Below are positions 26,202 to 35,921 of a stretch of 36,660 nucleotides of DNA, piece by piece. The DNA is from Rhodocyclaceae bacterium. GTDB taxonomy: Bacteria > Pseudomonadota > Gammaproteobacteria > Burkholderiales > Rhodocyclaceae. The stretch is taken from assembly GCA_024709955.1 (NCBI GenBank), contig JANJVS010000147.1:1-36660 (forward strand). The letters are read 5' to 3'. Both the position numbers and the translations under genes were made by a program. The notes beneath the pieces were generated by a model. That model saw only the letters and a list, made by a program, of their open reading frames with translations, ran no database searches and was not told where the DNA came from. How positions within the stretch are numbered: position 1 is the first letter of the stretch; the number at the start of each line of letters is the position of its first letter.

Positions 26202-27211
26202 GCGGCCTTCTTTTCCTTGTCTTCGTAGCGGATGGCTTCGCTGGCGGAATGACCCGCGAAGAACTCGTCGGTGGCGGCGAGCTGCGCCGCGACGCTTTCG
26301 AGCTGGTTCATCGCATGACGGAAGCGCGCCGCGCCGACGATGCCCTTGGTGTACCAGCTGATGTGCTTGCGGGCGATTTTCACGCCGGTGTCCTCGCCGT
26401 AGAAATCGTAGAGGTCGGCGAGGTGGGCGCGCAGGATGGCGTGGATCTCGGCGAAAGTCGGCGCCGGCAGGACGGTGCCGGTCCTGAGGTAGTGCTCGAT
26501 CTCGCGGAACAGCCATGGCTTGCCCTGGGCCGCGCGGCCGATCATCACGCCGTCGGCGCCGGTATGGTCGAGCACGAACTTCGCCTTCTCGGGCGTCGCG
26601 ATGTCGCCGTTGGCGATGACCGGAATGTTCACCCGCGACTTGACCAGCGCGATGGTGTCGTACTCCGCCTCGCCCATGTACTGGTCGGCGCGCGTGCGGC
26701 CGTGGATGGCGATGGCGCGCACGCCGCAGTCCTCGGCGATGTGCGCGATGGACGGGGCGTTCTTGTTGGCACGGTTCCAGCCGGTGCGGAACTTGAGCGT
26801 CACCGGCGTCTCGGGTATCGCGGCGACGACGGTTTCGAGAATCCTGGCGACCAGCGCCTCGTTCTGCATCAGCGCCGAGCCGGCCATGACGTTGCAGACC
26901 TTCTTCGCCGGGCAGCCCATGTTGATGTCCACGATCTGCGCGCCGCGCTCGACGTTGTAGCGCGCCGCTTGGGCGAGCAGCTCGGGATCGGCGCCGGCGA
27001 TCTGCACGACGATGGGCTCCACCTCGCCGGTGTGGTCGGCGCGGCGGCGCGTCTTGGCGCTGCCGTAGAGCAGGGAGTTCGAGGTCACCATCTCCGACAC
27101 CGCGAGACCGGCGCCGAGCTTCTTGCAGAGCTGGCGGAAGGGCCGGTCCGTCACCCCGGCCATGGGCGCGACGAATAGATTGTTGCGCAGCTTGAAGCCG
27201 AGGTAGTCCAT
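26198..27211 (-). CDS. dusB: tRNA-dihydrouridine synthase B
   Basis: 337 aa. FMN enzyme reducing uridine in tRNA. Motifs: NNLFVAPMAGVTDRPFR, DINMGCPAKKVC with the catalytic cysteine, LKFRTGW, AIHGRTRADQYMG, IANGDI and GVMIGRAAQGKPWLF. ATG 27211 (MDYLGFKLRNN) matches the family start better than the TTG at 27229; neither has a strong ribosome site. First gene of the operon running to 21286. Residues about 244-252 (GTVLPAPTF) are encoded by a copy of the dispersed unit, where relatives usually have a variable stretch. Confidence 0.95.
   Translation of the reverse strand: MDYLGFKLRNNLFVAPMAGVTDRPFRQLCKKLGAGLAVSEMVTSNSLLYGSAKTRRRADHTGEVEPIVVQIAGADPELLAQAARYNVERGAQIVDINMGCPAKKVCNVMAGSALMQNEALVARILETVVAAIPETPVTLKFRTGWNRANKNAPSIAHIAEDCGVRAIAIHGRTRADQYMGEAEYDTIALVKSRVNIPVIANGDIATPEKAKFVLDHTGADGVMIGRAAQGKPWLFREIEHYLRTGTVLPAPTFAEIHAILRAHLADLYDFYGEDTGVKIARKHISWYTKGIVGAARFRHAMNQLESVAAQLAATDEFFAGHSASEAIRYEDKEKKAA
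26454..26480 (+). repeat. Dispersed 25-bp unit, copy F (inside dusB, antisense)
   Basis: One mismatch to the CCGG form of the core (GCAGGACGG for GCGGGACGG). It lies on the strand opposite to dusB and leaves the frame intact. Confidence 0.82.
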
Positions 27212-27251
27212 GGAGCGCGTCGGTGGCAAGGATCGGGAAAAGAGGGGCGGA

Positions 27252-27257
27252 ATTTTA
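27252..27257 (-). promoter_or_regulatory. Candidate -10 box of the dusB-fis-pur-hemF operon
   Basis: TAAAAT on the minus strand, within GGGATAAAATTCC, 41 bases before the dusB ATG. The -35 is poor. The 156-base gap between dusB and ubiH holds this box and repeat copy G; nothing else is evident. Confidence 0.35.
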
Positions 27258-27342
27258 TCCCAAAGCCTTGTTTAGGCCAGCGATTGTTTTTATGTGCGCC
27301 TGCACCATCGCGCATGCCTCAAGGCGGTGCGCGGACACGCCC

Positions 27343-27369
27343 CACCGTCCCGCCAGCGCCGACTTTTTT
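27343..27369 (-). repeat. Dispersed 25-bp unit, copy G (abutting the ubiH stop)
   Basis: The unit begins inside the TAA stop of ubiH and continues in its sense orientation. Core identical to copy A (CTGG form). Confidence 0.9.
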
Positions 27370-28447
27370 ACCAGCCGCGCGCGCCGAACATCATGCGCCG
27401 CGCCAGGAAGGAACGCGCGGGCGGGCAGAGGTCTAGCGCCAGCAGGCCGGCGCCGCGCAAGTGGCGCAGGGGCGGGAAATCGTTGGAGAACAGGCGCACC
27501 AGGCCGTCGGTGAAGCCCACCGTGGCGGCGCGGTCGAGGCGGCGGCCGCTGGCGTAGCGCGCCAGCAGCAGCGGGTCGCCGGGATCGGGCGCGTCGGTGA
27601 GCGTGTCGGCGAGCTCGATGATGTCGCGCAGCGCGAGGTTGAAGCCCTGGCCGGCCACCGGGTGCAGGGTCTGGGCGGCGTTGCCGATCCATACTTCGCG
27701 GCCCTCGACCGGGTTGCGCCGCACGCGCAGGCCGAGGGGATAGACGAGGCGCGGGCCGGCGGCGCTGAGCCTGACGCGCGGGCCGAAGCGCGCCTGCAGC
27801 AGCGCGAGGAAGGCCGCGTCGTCGAGGGCGGCGATGCGTGCGCTGTCGGCGGCCGGGCAGGTGAGCACGACGGCGTATTCGTCCCGGCAGGGCAGCAGGG
27901 CGACCGGGCCGGCGGGCGTGAAGCGTTCCCAGGCCGTGTTGCCGTGGGGCGCCGCGCCGCGCGCCATGCAGATCACCGCGTGCTGGCCGTAGTCGCGGGT
28001 CTTGAGATCCGCTGCATCCTCGATGCGGCCCTCGGCATGCACGACCAGCGGCGCGTTGAGCTCGGCGGGCGCGGGCGTCTGGTCGGCGTAGTCGATGCCG
28101 GCGGCGGCGACGGCCCGGTCCAGCGCGGCGGCGAGGTCGCCGGCGGACAACACGTAGCCGAGGGCGGGCACGTGCTCCTCGCCGGCGCGCAGCACGGTGC
28201 GGCCGAGCCCGCCGGCGTGGGAGACGTGGATGGTCGCGATCGGCGTGTGCGGGATGTCCCGCCAGACGCCGAGGCTTTCGAGGATCAGGCGCGAGCCGTG
28301 GGCGAGGGCGAGGATGCGCGCGTCGTTTTTCGCCGCGCCGCGCGCGCGGGCGTCCACGATGCGCGCCTTGACGCCGCGCTGGTGCAGGCCGAGCGCCAGG
28401 GCCATGCCGGCGGGGCCCCCACCCACGATCAAGACGGGGTCAGCCAT
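27368..28447 (-). CDS. ubiH: UbiH-type FAD monooxygenase of ubiquinone synthesis
   Basis: 359 aa. FAD-binding GGGPAGMALALGLHQRG lies at residues 8-24, and the second flavin motif reads IGNAAQTLHPVAGQGFNLALRD near 275-295; the NAAQTLHP form is typical of UbiH rather than UbiF. It would hydroxylate the ring of the ubiquinone precursor using O2, at the inner membrane face. The ATG lies inside the pepP stop region, giving an 8-base overlap, and it is last of amgK-murU-pepP-ubiH. UbiF/VisC assignment is the alternative. Confidence 0.85.
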   Translation of the reverse strand: MADPVLIVGGGPAGMALALGLHQRGVKARIVDARARGAAKNDARILALAHGSRLILESLGVWRDIPHTPIATIHVSHAGGLGRTVLRAGEEHVPALGYVLSAGDLAAALDRAVAAAGIDYADQTPAPAELNAPLVVHAEGRIEDAADLKTRDYGQHAVICMARGAAPHGNTAWERFTPAGPVALLPCRDEYAVVLTCPAADSARIAALDDAAFLALLQARFGPRVRLSAAGPRLVYPLGLRVRRNPVEGREVWIGNAAQTLHPVAGQGFNLALRDIIELADTLTDAPDPGDPLLLARYASGRRLDRAATVGFTDGLVRLFSNDFPPLRHLRGAGLLALDLCPPARSFLARRMMFGARGW

Positions 28448-29759
28448 GCTTGCCCTCCGCCATCAGCGCCTCGATGTCGGCGATGGTCTTCGGCGTGTCC
28501 GCGGTGAGGATCTCGCAGCCGTCGACGGTGACCAGCGCGTCGTCCTCGATGCGCACGCCGATGTTCCAGAACGCCTCGCGCACGTCCTCGGCGGGGCGGA
28601 TGTAGCAGCCCGGCTCGACGGTGAGCGCCATGCCCGGCGCGAGCACCTGCCAGTCCTCGCCGCTGCGGTAGGGGCCGGCATCGTGCACGTCGAGGCCGAG
28701 CCAGTGGCCGGTGCGGTGCATGTAGAAACGCTTGTAGGCGCCGCTCTCGATCACGCCGTCCACGCTGCCTTCGAGCAGCTTCATGTCCACGAAACCCTGG
28801 GCCAGCACGCGCACCGCCGCGTCGTGCGGGGCGAGGAAGGTGGCGCCTGGGCGGATCGCGGCGATGGCGGCGGTCTGGGCGTCGAGCACCAGGTCGTAGA
28901 TGTCGGCCTGCGGGCCGGAGAAGCGGCCGTTCACCGGGAAGGTGCGCGTGATGTCGCTGGCGTAGCCGTCGAGTTCGCAGCCGGCGTCGATCAGCAGCAG
29001 CTCGCCGTCCTTGAGCTGGCGGTCGTTGTCCACGTAGTGCAGCACGCAGGCGTTGGCGCCGCCGGCGACGATGGACGGGTAGGCGGGCGACTGGCAGCCC
29101 TGGCGGCGGAATTCGTGGAGGAACTCGGCCTCGACCTCGTATTCGTACTTGCCCGGCGCGGCGCAGCGCATGGCGCGGCGGTGGGCGGCGCCGGCGATCC
29201 GCGCGGCGCGGCGCATCAGCCCGATCTCGTGGGCGTCCTTGACGAGGCGCATCGCGTCGAGCGCGGCGCGCACGTCGTGGATCGCCGTCGGCGCATGCTT
29301 GCCGGCGCGCGCCTGGGCGCGCACGGCGTTGAGGGCGGCGGCCATGCGCGCGTCCCATTCGGCGTCGTGGCCCAGCGAGAACCAGAGCGCGGGCTGGTCG
29401 GCGAGCAGCTCGGCGAGCTTGGCGTCGAAGTCCTTGATCGAGTGGGCGGCGTCGCAGCCGAAGGCCGCGCCCGCCGCCTCGGGGCCGTAGCGGAAGCCGT
29501 CCCAGATCTCCTTCTCGACATCCTTGTCGCGGCAGAACAGGATCGCCTGCGGCGCCTTGCCGGCGACCAGCACCAGCACCGCCTCGGGCTCGGGAAAGCC
29601 GGTCAGGTAGTGGAAGTAGCTGTCGGCGCGGTAGGGATAGTTCGTGTCGCGGTTGCGCATGAATTCCGGCGCGGTGGGAATCACGGCCACGCCGCCGCCG
29701 CGCGCGTCCATCTGGGCGAGCAGGGAAAGTCGGCGCTGGTGGAACGGTGCGATGTCCAT
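28440..29759 (-). CDS. pepP: Xaa-Pro aminopeptidase (aminopeptidase P)
   Basis: 439 aa. Removes N-terminal residues next to proline. N-terminal PepP domain (NRDTNYPYRADSYFHYLTGFPEP) and C-terminal creatinase-fold metal site: D and D in LLIDAGCELDGYASDITRTFP, H in MHRTGHWLGLDVHD, E in LTVEPGCYI and E in VRIEDDALVT, so all five ligands are present. ATG 29759 lies seven bases after the murU stop. Residues 2-11 are encoded through a reversed copy of the dispersed unit, yet keep the usual F-x-x-RR-x-x-LL pattern. Adjacent to ubiH as in many proteobacteria. Confidence 0.95.
   Translation of the reverse strand: MDIAPFHQRRLSLLAQMDARGGGVAVIPTAPEFMRNRDTNYPYRADSYFHYLTGFPEPEAVLVLVAGKAPQAILFCRDKDVEKEIWDGFRYGPEAAGAAFGCDAAHSIKDFDAKLAELLADQPALWFSLGHDAEWDARMAAALNAVRAQARAGKHAPTAIHDVRAALDAMRLVKDAHEIGLMRRAARIAGAAHRRAMRCAAPGKYEYEVEAEFLHEFRRQGCQSPAYPSIVAGGANACVLHYVDNDRQLKDGELLLIDAGCELDGYASDITRTFPVNGRFSGPQADIYDLVLDAQTAAIAAIRPGATFLAPHDAAVRVLAQGFVDMKLLEGSVDGVIESGAYKRFYMHRTGHWLGLDVHDAGPYRSGEDWQVLAPGMALTVEPGCYIRPAEDVREAFWNIGVRIEDDALVTVDGCEILTADTPKTIADIEALMAEGKHG
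29726..29754 (+). repeat. Dispersed 25-bp unit, copy H (start of pepP, antisense)
   Basis: Two mismatches to the CTGG core (GGTGGAACGG for GGCGGGACGG). Its GCGAT 3' flank is shared with copies A and I. Confidence 0.75.
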
Positions 29760-29766
29760 GGCCCGA

Positions 29767-31608
<1,842 letters not shown>

Positions 31609-31609
<1 letters not shown>

Positions 31610-31635
31610 ATGATAGAATCGCGAATTCTATCATT
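31609..31635. promoter_or_regulatory. Palindromic divergent promoter of amgK and lptD
   Basis: AATGATAGAAT (31609-31619) and its exact complement (31625-31635) flank CGCGA. Each arm contains TGATAGAAT, an extended -10 element, so one palindrome offers a promoter in both directions: starts near 31626 (plus, lptD) and 31618 (minus, amgK). No -35 hexamers are evident. The two promoters overlap and should exclude each other (inference). Confidence 0.55.
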
Positions 31636-31684
31636 GGCTTGGCTGGCGCCCCGGCGCGCGGCGCATACAGGGAATGCGGCAATA

Positions 31685-34606
31685 ATGTCTTTTGCATGGA
31701 TTCGGCGGGCGAAGGGGGCGGCTGTCTGGCTGGCGCTCGCGAGTGCCGGCGGCACGGCGGTCGCCGCCGACAGCCTGCCGCCCTTGCGCGTCGATCCCGC
31801 GCTGCTCGGCGGCGCGCCGCTCAAGCCGGCCCCTGCGCCGGCCCCCGCTCCCGAGGCGCGGCCACAGCCGGCCGTTCCCCGCCCCGCCGCCGCGCCGGTG
31901 GACGCCGCGGACGCCGAGCCGCAGGCCGAGCAACCGGCGCGCAAGCCGCCGGCCGGCGTGGCGGACGAGTCCGCGGCCAAGCCCGAGCCCCGGGAAGCCG
32001 CCACTTCCCTGCCGGCCGCGCCGCCCAGCGCCGCCGAGGTAAAGCCGGTGGCGCCGCCGCCCGCCGCCCGCCCGTTGCCCGCCCCCGGGACCAAGCCGCA
32101 GGTCGCGCCCGCCGCGCCGTCGCCCGCCCGGATTCCAAGCCTGGCGCCGACCGCAACGGCCGCCGGGACCGCGCCACCCCTGCCGCAGCGGGCCGCGCCG
32201 CCGCTGGCCGCCGCCCGGGCCGCCGCCAGCGGCGCGCGCAACCTGCCGCCGCTGCGCGTCGATCCGGCCCTGCTCGGCGGCGCGCCGGCCCAGCTGGCCA
32301 GCGAGACGCAGCCGCCCCAGGTGGCGGAGCGTCCCGCGCTCGCGCCGCTCTACTCGGCCCACGCGCAGGCGGGACTGCTGCCCGCGCCCGCCGTGCCGGG
32401 CGAACCGGTGGACAAGAAGAACGCGCCGACCTACGTCACCGCGCGCAGCATCAGCGGCGTCAACGAAGTCGAGGTGGTCGCCGAGGGCGCCGCCGAGCTC
32501 CAGCGCGCCACCGACACCCTGCGCGCCGAGCGCATCGTCTTCAACCAGGCGCGGGACGAGGTGGAGGCCATCGGCGACGTGCAGCTGACCACGCCGGATT
32601 CCGCCATCAGCGGCCCGCGTTTGCGCCTGCAGATGACCGACAGCGTCGGCGAGTTCGAGGCGCCGGCCTACGCATTGCGCCACCAGCCCCAGCCGCTGGT
32701 CGTGCCCGCGCTCACCATGACCGGCATGCCGATCGTCAGCAAGGGCGGCAAGATCCTCGCCGCCTCTGGCACCAGGATCGAGCGTCCCGCCGTCACCGGC
32801 AGCGGCACGGCCTCGTTGCTGGAATTCCTCGGCGCGGACAAGTACCGCCTGCGCGACGCCACCTACAGCACCTGCGCGCCGGGCCAGCGCGACTGGGAGA
32901 TCGTCGTCGACAAGCTCGACCTCGACTATGTGGACGAGGTCGGCGAGGCGCGCAACGCCACCGTGCGCTTCAAGGACGTGCCGCTGTTCTACGCGCCCTG
33001 GATCAACTTCCCGCTGAGCGCGCAGCGCAAGAGCGGCTTCCTCTCGCCCACCATCGGCTCGACCAGCAAGAGCGGCATGGAGCTGAGCGCGCCCTGGTAC
33101 TGGAACATCGCGCCGGACATGGACGCGACCATCGCCCCGCGCCTCATGACCAAGCGCGGCCTGCAGCTCAACACCGAGTTCCGCTATCTCGATCCTTCCT
33201 ACAACGGCCAGCTGCGCGCCGAATACCTGCCGGACGACCGGCTCGCCGGCACCAGCCGCTACGGCTACGCCCTGACCCACGCCCAGCACCTCGGCGGCGG
33301 CTTCAACGCCCTGCTCAACGTCAATGGCGTGTCGGACGACGACTACTTCACCGACCTGTCCACGCGCATGGCGCAGATCTCGCAGGGCAACCTGCTGCGC
33401 CAGGCGCTGGTGACCTACGGCGGTCCCTGGTACGGCGCCAGCCTCAACGTGCAGAGCTACCAGACGCTGCTGGATTCCTCCACCCCTTACCGGCGCATGC
33501 CCCAGCTGACGGCCACCGCCAGCCGCCACGACCTGCCCCTCGGCCTGACCTTCGACCTGAGCGCCGAGTACGTGGACTTCGACCACCCGACCCAGGTGCT
33601 GGGCAAGCGCACCACCTTCTATCCGCAGGTCGCGTTGCCGCTGACGCATTCGGCGTTCTGGTTGACGCCCAAGCTCGGCTTCCATTCGACGACCTACGAG
33701 CTCGACCGCCAGGGCGCCGCCATCGACTCCCAGCAGAAGCGCGCGCTGCCGATCTTCAGCGTCGACGGCGGCTTCACCCTGGAGCGCCCGGTCGAGTGGT
33801 CCGGCCGCAACTACCTGCAGACGCTCGAACCGCGCGCCTACTACCTCTACGTGCCGAAGCGCCGGCAGCAGGACATCCCGGTGTTCGACAGCGCGCTCAC
33901 CGACTTCAGCTACGCCCAGCTGTTCGCGGAAAACCGCTATTCCGGCGGCGACCGCGTCGGCGACGCCAACCACCTGACCCTCGCCCTGACCTCGCGCCTG
34001 ATCGACCCGGCCTCCGGCGCCGACCTGGTGCGCGCCGCGATCGGCCAGCGCTACTACTTCTCCGACCAGTACGTCACCCTGCCGGACGAGCGCGCCCGCA
34101 GCACGCGCACCGCCGACCTGATCGCCGCCCTCTCGGGCCAGGTGATGCCGAAGACCTACGCCGACTTCGGCTGGCAGTACAACCCCGAGCAGAACCGCAC
34201 CGAGCGCCTCACCGTCGGCATGCGCTACATGCCGCTGACCGGCAGGATTCTCAATACCGCCTACCGTTTCACCCGCGAGCAGATCGGCCAGATCGACATC
34301 TCCGGCCAGTGGCCGCTGTTCGGCGGCTGGAACGCCGTCGGCCGCTACAACTACTCCACCAAGGAAAGCCGCCTGGTCGAGGGCATCGCCGGCCTCGAAT
34401 ACGACGGCGGCTGCTGGACCGCGCGCCTCGTCGTCCAGCGCCTCGCCGTGCAGGCCGACAGCCCGTCGAGCTCGATTTTCGTGCAGCTCGAACTCAACGA
34501 CATTTCGCGCATCGGCTCGAACCCCCTCGACCTGCTCCGGCGCAGCATTCCCGGCTACGGCGTGATCAACCAACCGACCGCCGACCCCGTGTTCGCCGCC
34601 CAGTAA
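31685..34606 (+). CDS. lptD: LPS-assembly protein LptD
   Basis: 973 aa, longer than most LptD because of an N-terminal insert. Hydrophobic signal to about residue 28, then a Pro/Ala-rich stretch (about 46-186) between two copies of LPPLRVDPALLGGAP (31-45 and 187-201), then the OstA/LptA-like domain (about 240-370: YVTARSISGVNEVEV, AERIVFNQARDEVEAIGDV) and the beta-barrel (KSGFLSPTIGSTSKSG, YDGGCWTARLV). Only two cysteines remain, one in TYSTCAPG and one in GGCWTA, instead of the four of E. coli. With LptE it inserts LPS in the outer leaflet. ATG 31685; AGGGA lies 11 bases upstream. Confidence 0.95.
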   Translation: MSFAWIRRAKGAAVWLALASAGGTAVAADSLPPLRVDPALLGGAPLKPAPAPAPAPEARPQPAVPRPAAAPVDAADAEPQAEQPARKPPAGVADESAAKPEPREAATSLPAAPPSAAEVKPVAPPPAARPLPAPGTKPQVAPAAPSPARIPSLAPTATAAGTAPPLPQRAAPPLAAARAAASGARNLPPLRVDPALLGGAPAQLASETQPPQVAERPALAPLYSAHAQAGLLPAPAVPGEPVDKKNAPTYVTARSISGVNEVEVVAEGAAELQRATDTLRAERIVFNQARDEVEAIGDVQLTTPDSAISGPRLRLQMTDSVGEFEAPAYALRHQPQPLVVPALTMTGMPIVSKGGKILAASGTRIERPAVTGSGTASLLEFLGADKYRLRDATYSTCAPGQRDWEIVVDKLDLDYVDEVGEARNATVRFKDVPLFYAPWINFPLSAQRKSGFLSPTIGSTSKSGMELSAPWYWNIAPDMDATIAPRLMTKRGLQLNTEFRYLDPSYNGQLRAEYLPDDRLAGTSRYGYALTHAQHLGGGFNALLNVNGVSDDDYFTDLSTRMAQISQGNLLRQALVTYGGPWYGASLNVQSYQTLLDSSTPYRRMPQLTATASRHDLPLGLTFDLSAEYVDFDHPTQVLGKRTTFYPQVALPLTHSAFWLTPKLGFHSTTYELDRQGAAIDSQQKRALPIFSVDGGFTLERPVEWSGRNYLQTLEPRAYYLYVPKRRQQDIPVFDSALTDFSYAQLFAENRYSGGDRVGDANHLTLALTSRLIDPASGADLVRAAIGQRYYFSDQYVTLPDERARSTRTADLIAALSGQVMPKTYADFGWQYNPEQNRTERLTVGMRYMPLTGRILNTAYRFTREQIGQIDISGQWPLFGGWNAVGRYNYSTKESRLVEGIAGLEYDGGCWTARLVVQRLAVQADSPSSSIFVQLELNDISRIGSNPLDLLRRSIPGYGVINQPTADPVFAAQ
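31775..32287 (+). repeat. Direct repeat inside lptD (15-residue motif, two copies)
   Basis: 31775-31819 and 32243-32287 both encode LPPLRVDPALLGGAP and are nearly identical in DNA with silent changes. They are 468 bases (156 codons) apart, in frame, and bracket the Pro/Ala-rich insert. Confidence 0.85.
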
Positions 34607-34619
34607 GCCACCGGACCCC

Positions 34620-35921
34620 ATGCCCATGATGAGACTCCTCGCCGCCGTCCTCGCCTGCCTCGCCCTGTTGCCTTCCCTCGCGGCGGCGCAGGCGCGCCAG
34701 CCCGTCGCCATCGACCGCGTCATCGCCGTGGTCAACGACGAGGCCATCACCCTGTACGAGTTGCGCGACCGCCTGGCCAACGTCGAGCGCCAGCTGCGCC
34801 AGCGCGGCACGCCGCTGCCGCCGCGCGACGTGCTGGAGCGCCAGCTGCTCGAACGCCTGATCGTCGACCGCCTGCAGATGCAGCTCGCCAAGGAGACCGG
34901 CCTGCGCGTCGGCGACGGCGAGCTCGACGCCGCGCTGCGCCGCATCGCCGAGAACAACCGCATGGCGCTCGCCGACTTCCGCGCCGCGCTGGAGCGGGAC
35001 GGCGTCGGCTGGCAGCGCTTCCGCGAGGAGATTCGCGCCGAGATGACCATCGGGCGCGTGCGCGACCGCGAGGTGGAAAGCCGCATCGTCATTTCCGACG
35101 GCGAGATCGACAACTACCTCGCCAATCCCGAGCTGGCCAACCAGGCGGCCGTGGTGACCCTCGGCCACATCATCGTGCGCGTGCCCGAGCAGGCCGATCC
35201 GGCGCGCCTCGGCCAGCTGCGCGCGCGCGCCGAGGAGGCGCTGGCGCGCATCAGGAGCGGCCAGGATTTCGGCCAGGTCGCCGCCAGCTATTCCGAGGCG
35301 GCGGACGCCATGAACGGCGGCATCCTCGAACCGCGTCCGGCGGACCGCCTGCCGACCCTCTACGCCGACGCCGTCGCCAAGCTGCAGCCGGGCGAGGTCA
35401 GCGGCATTCTGCGCAGCCCGGCGGGCTTCCACATCGTCAAGTTGCTCGAACGGCGCGGCGGCATCGCCGGCGGCAGCATCCGCCAGACCCGCGCGCGCCA
35501 CATCCTGATCAAGGTGAACGAGCTGATGTCCTCGGACGAGGCGCGCCACAAGCTGGTCGGCCTCAAGGAGCGCCTCGACAACGGTGGCGATTTCGCCGAG
35601 CTGGCGCGCCTGTATTCCAACGACCTGTCGGCCGCCAAGGGCGGGGAACTCGGCTGGCTCTATCCGGGCGACACCGTGCCGGACTTCGAGCGCGCCATGG
35701 ACGCGCTGGCGATCGGCGAGGTCAGCAAGCCGGTGCAATCGCCCTTCGGCTGGCACCTGATCCAGGTGCAGGAGCGCAAGAGCAGCGAGGCCGGCGACGA
35801 GCGCAAGCGCCAGATGGCGCGCCAGGCCCTGCGCGAGCGCAAGTCCGACGAGGCCTACGAGGACTGGCTGCGTCAGCTGCGCGACCGCGCCTATGTCGAG
35901 TACCGGCTTGAAGAGCGCTGA
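34620..35921 (+). CDS. surA: Periplasmic peptidyl-prolyl isomerase/chaperone SurA
   Basis: 433 aa. Signal peptide MRLLAAVLACLALLPSLAAAQA, SurA N-domain (AIDRVIAVVNDEAITLYEL), then two parvulin domains: about 175-275 (GHIIVRVPE...GFHIVKLLE) and about 288-390 (ARHILIKVN...GGELGWLYPGDTVPDFE, FGWHLIQVQERK). It escorts outer-membrane proteins, including LptD, to the Bam complex. It follows lptD by 13 bases. ATG 34620 or the in-frame ATGs at codons 3 and 4 could be the start; GGA lies seven bases before the first. Confidence 0.95.
   Translation: MPMMRLLAAVLACLALLPSLAAAQARQPVAIDRVIAVVNDEAITLYELRDRLANVERQLRQRGTPLPPRDVLERQLLERLIVDRLQMQLAKETGLRVGDGELDAALRRIAENNRMALADFRAALERDGVGWQRFREEIRAEMTIGRVRDREVESRIVISDGEIDNYLANPELANQAAVVTLGHIIVRVPEQADPARLGQLRARAEEALARIRSGQDFGQVAASYSEAADAMNGGILEPRPADRLPTLYADAVAKLQPGEVSGILRSPAGFHIVKLLERRGGIAGGSIRQTRARHILIKVNELMSSDEARHKLVGLKERLDNGGDFAELARLYSNDLSAAKGGELGWLYPGDTVPDFERAMDALAIGEVSKPVQSPFGWHLIQVQERKSSEAGDERKRQMARQALRERKSDEAYEDWLRQLRDRAYVEYRLEER

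Noticed and set aside
31631-35113. 1160-codon minus frame across lptD and surA
   Set aside because: Antisense shadow of recognised genes, very Gly/Arg-rich.
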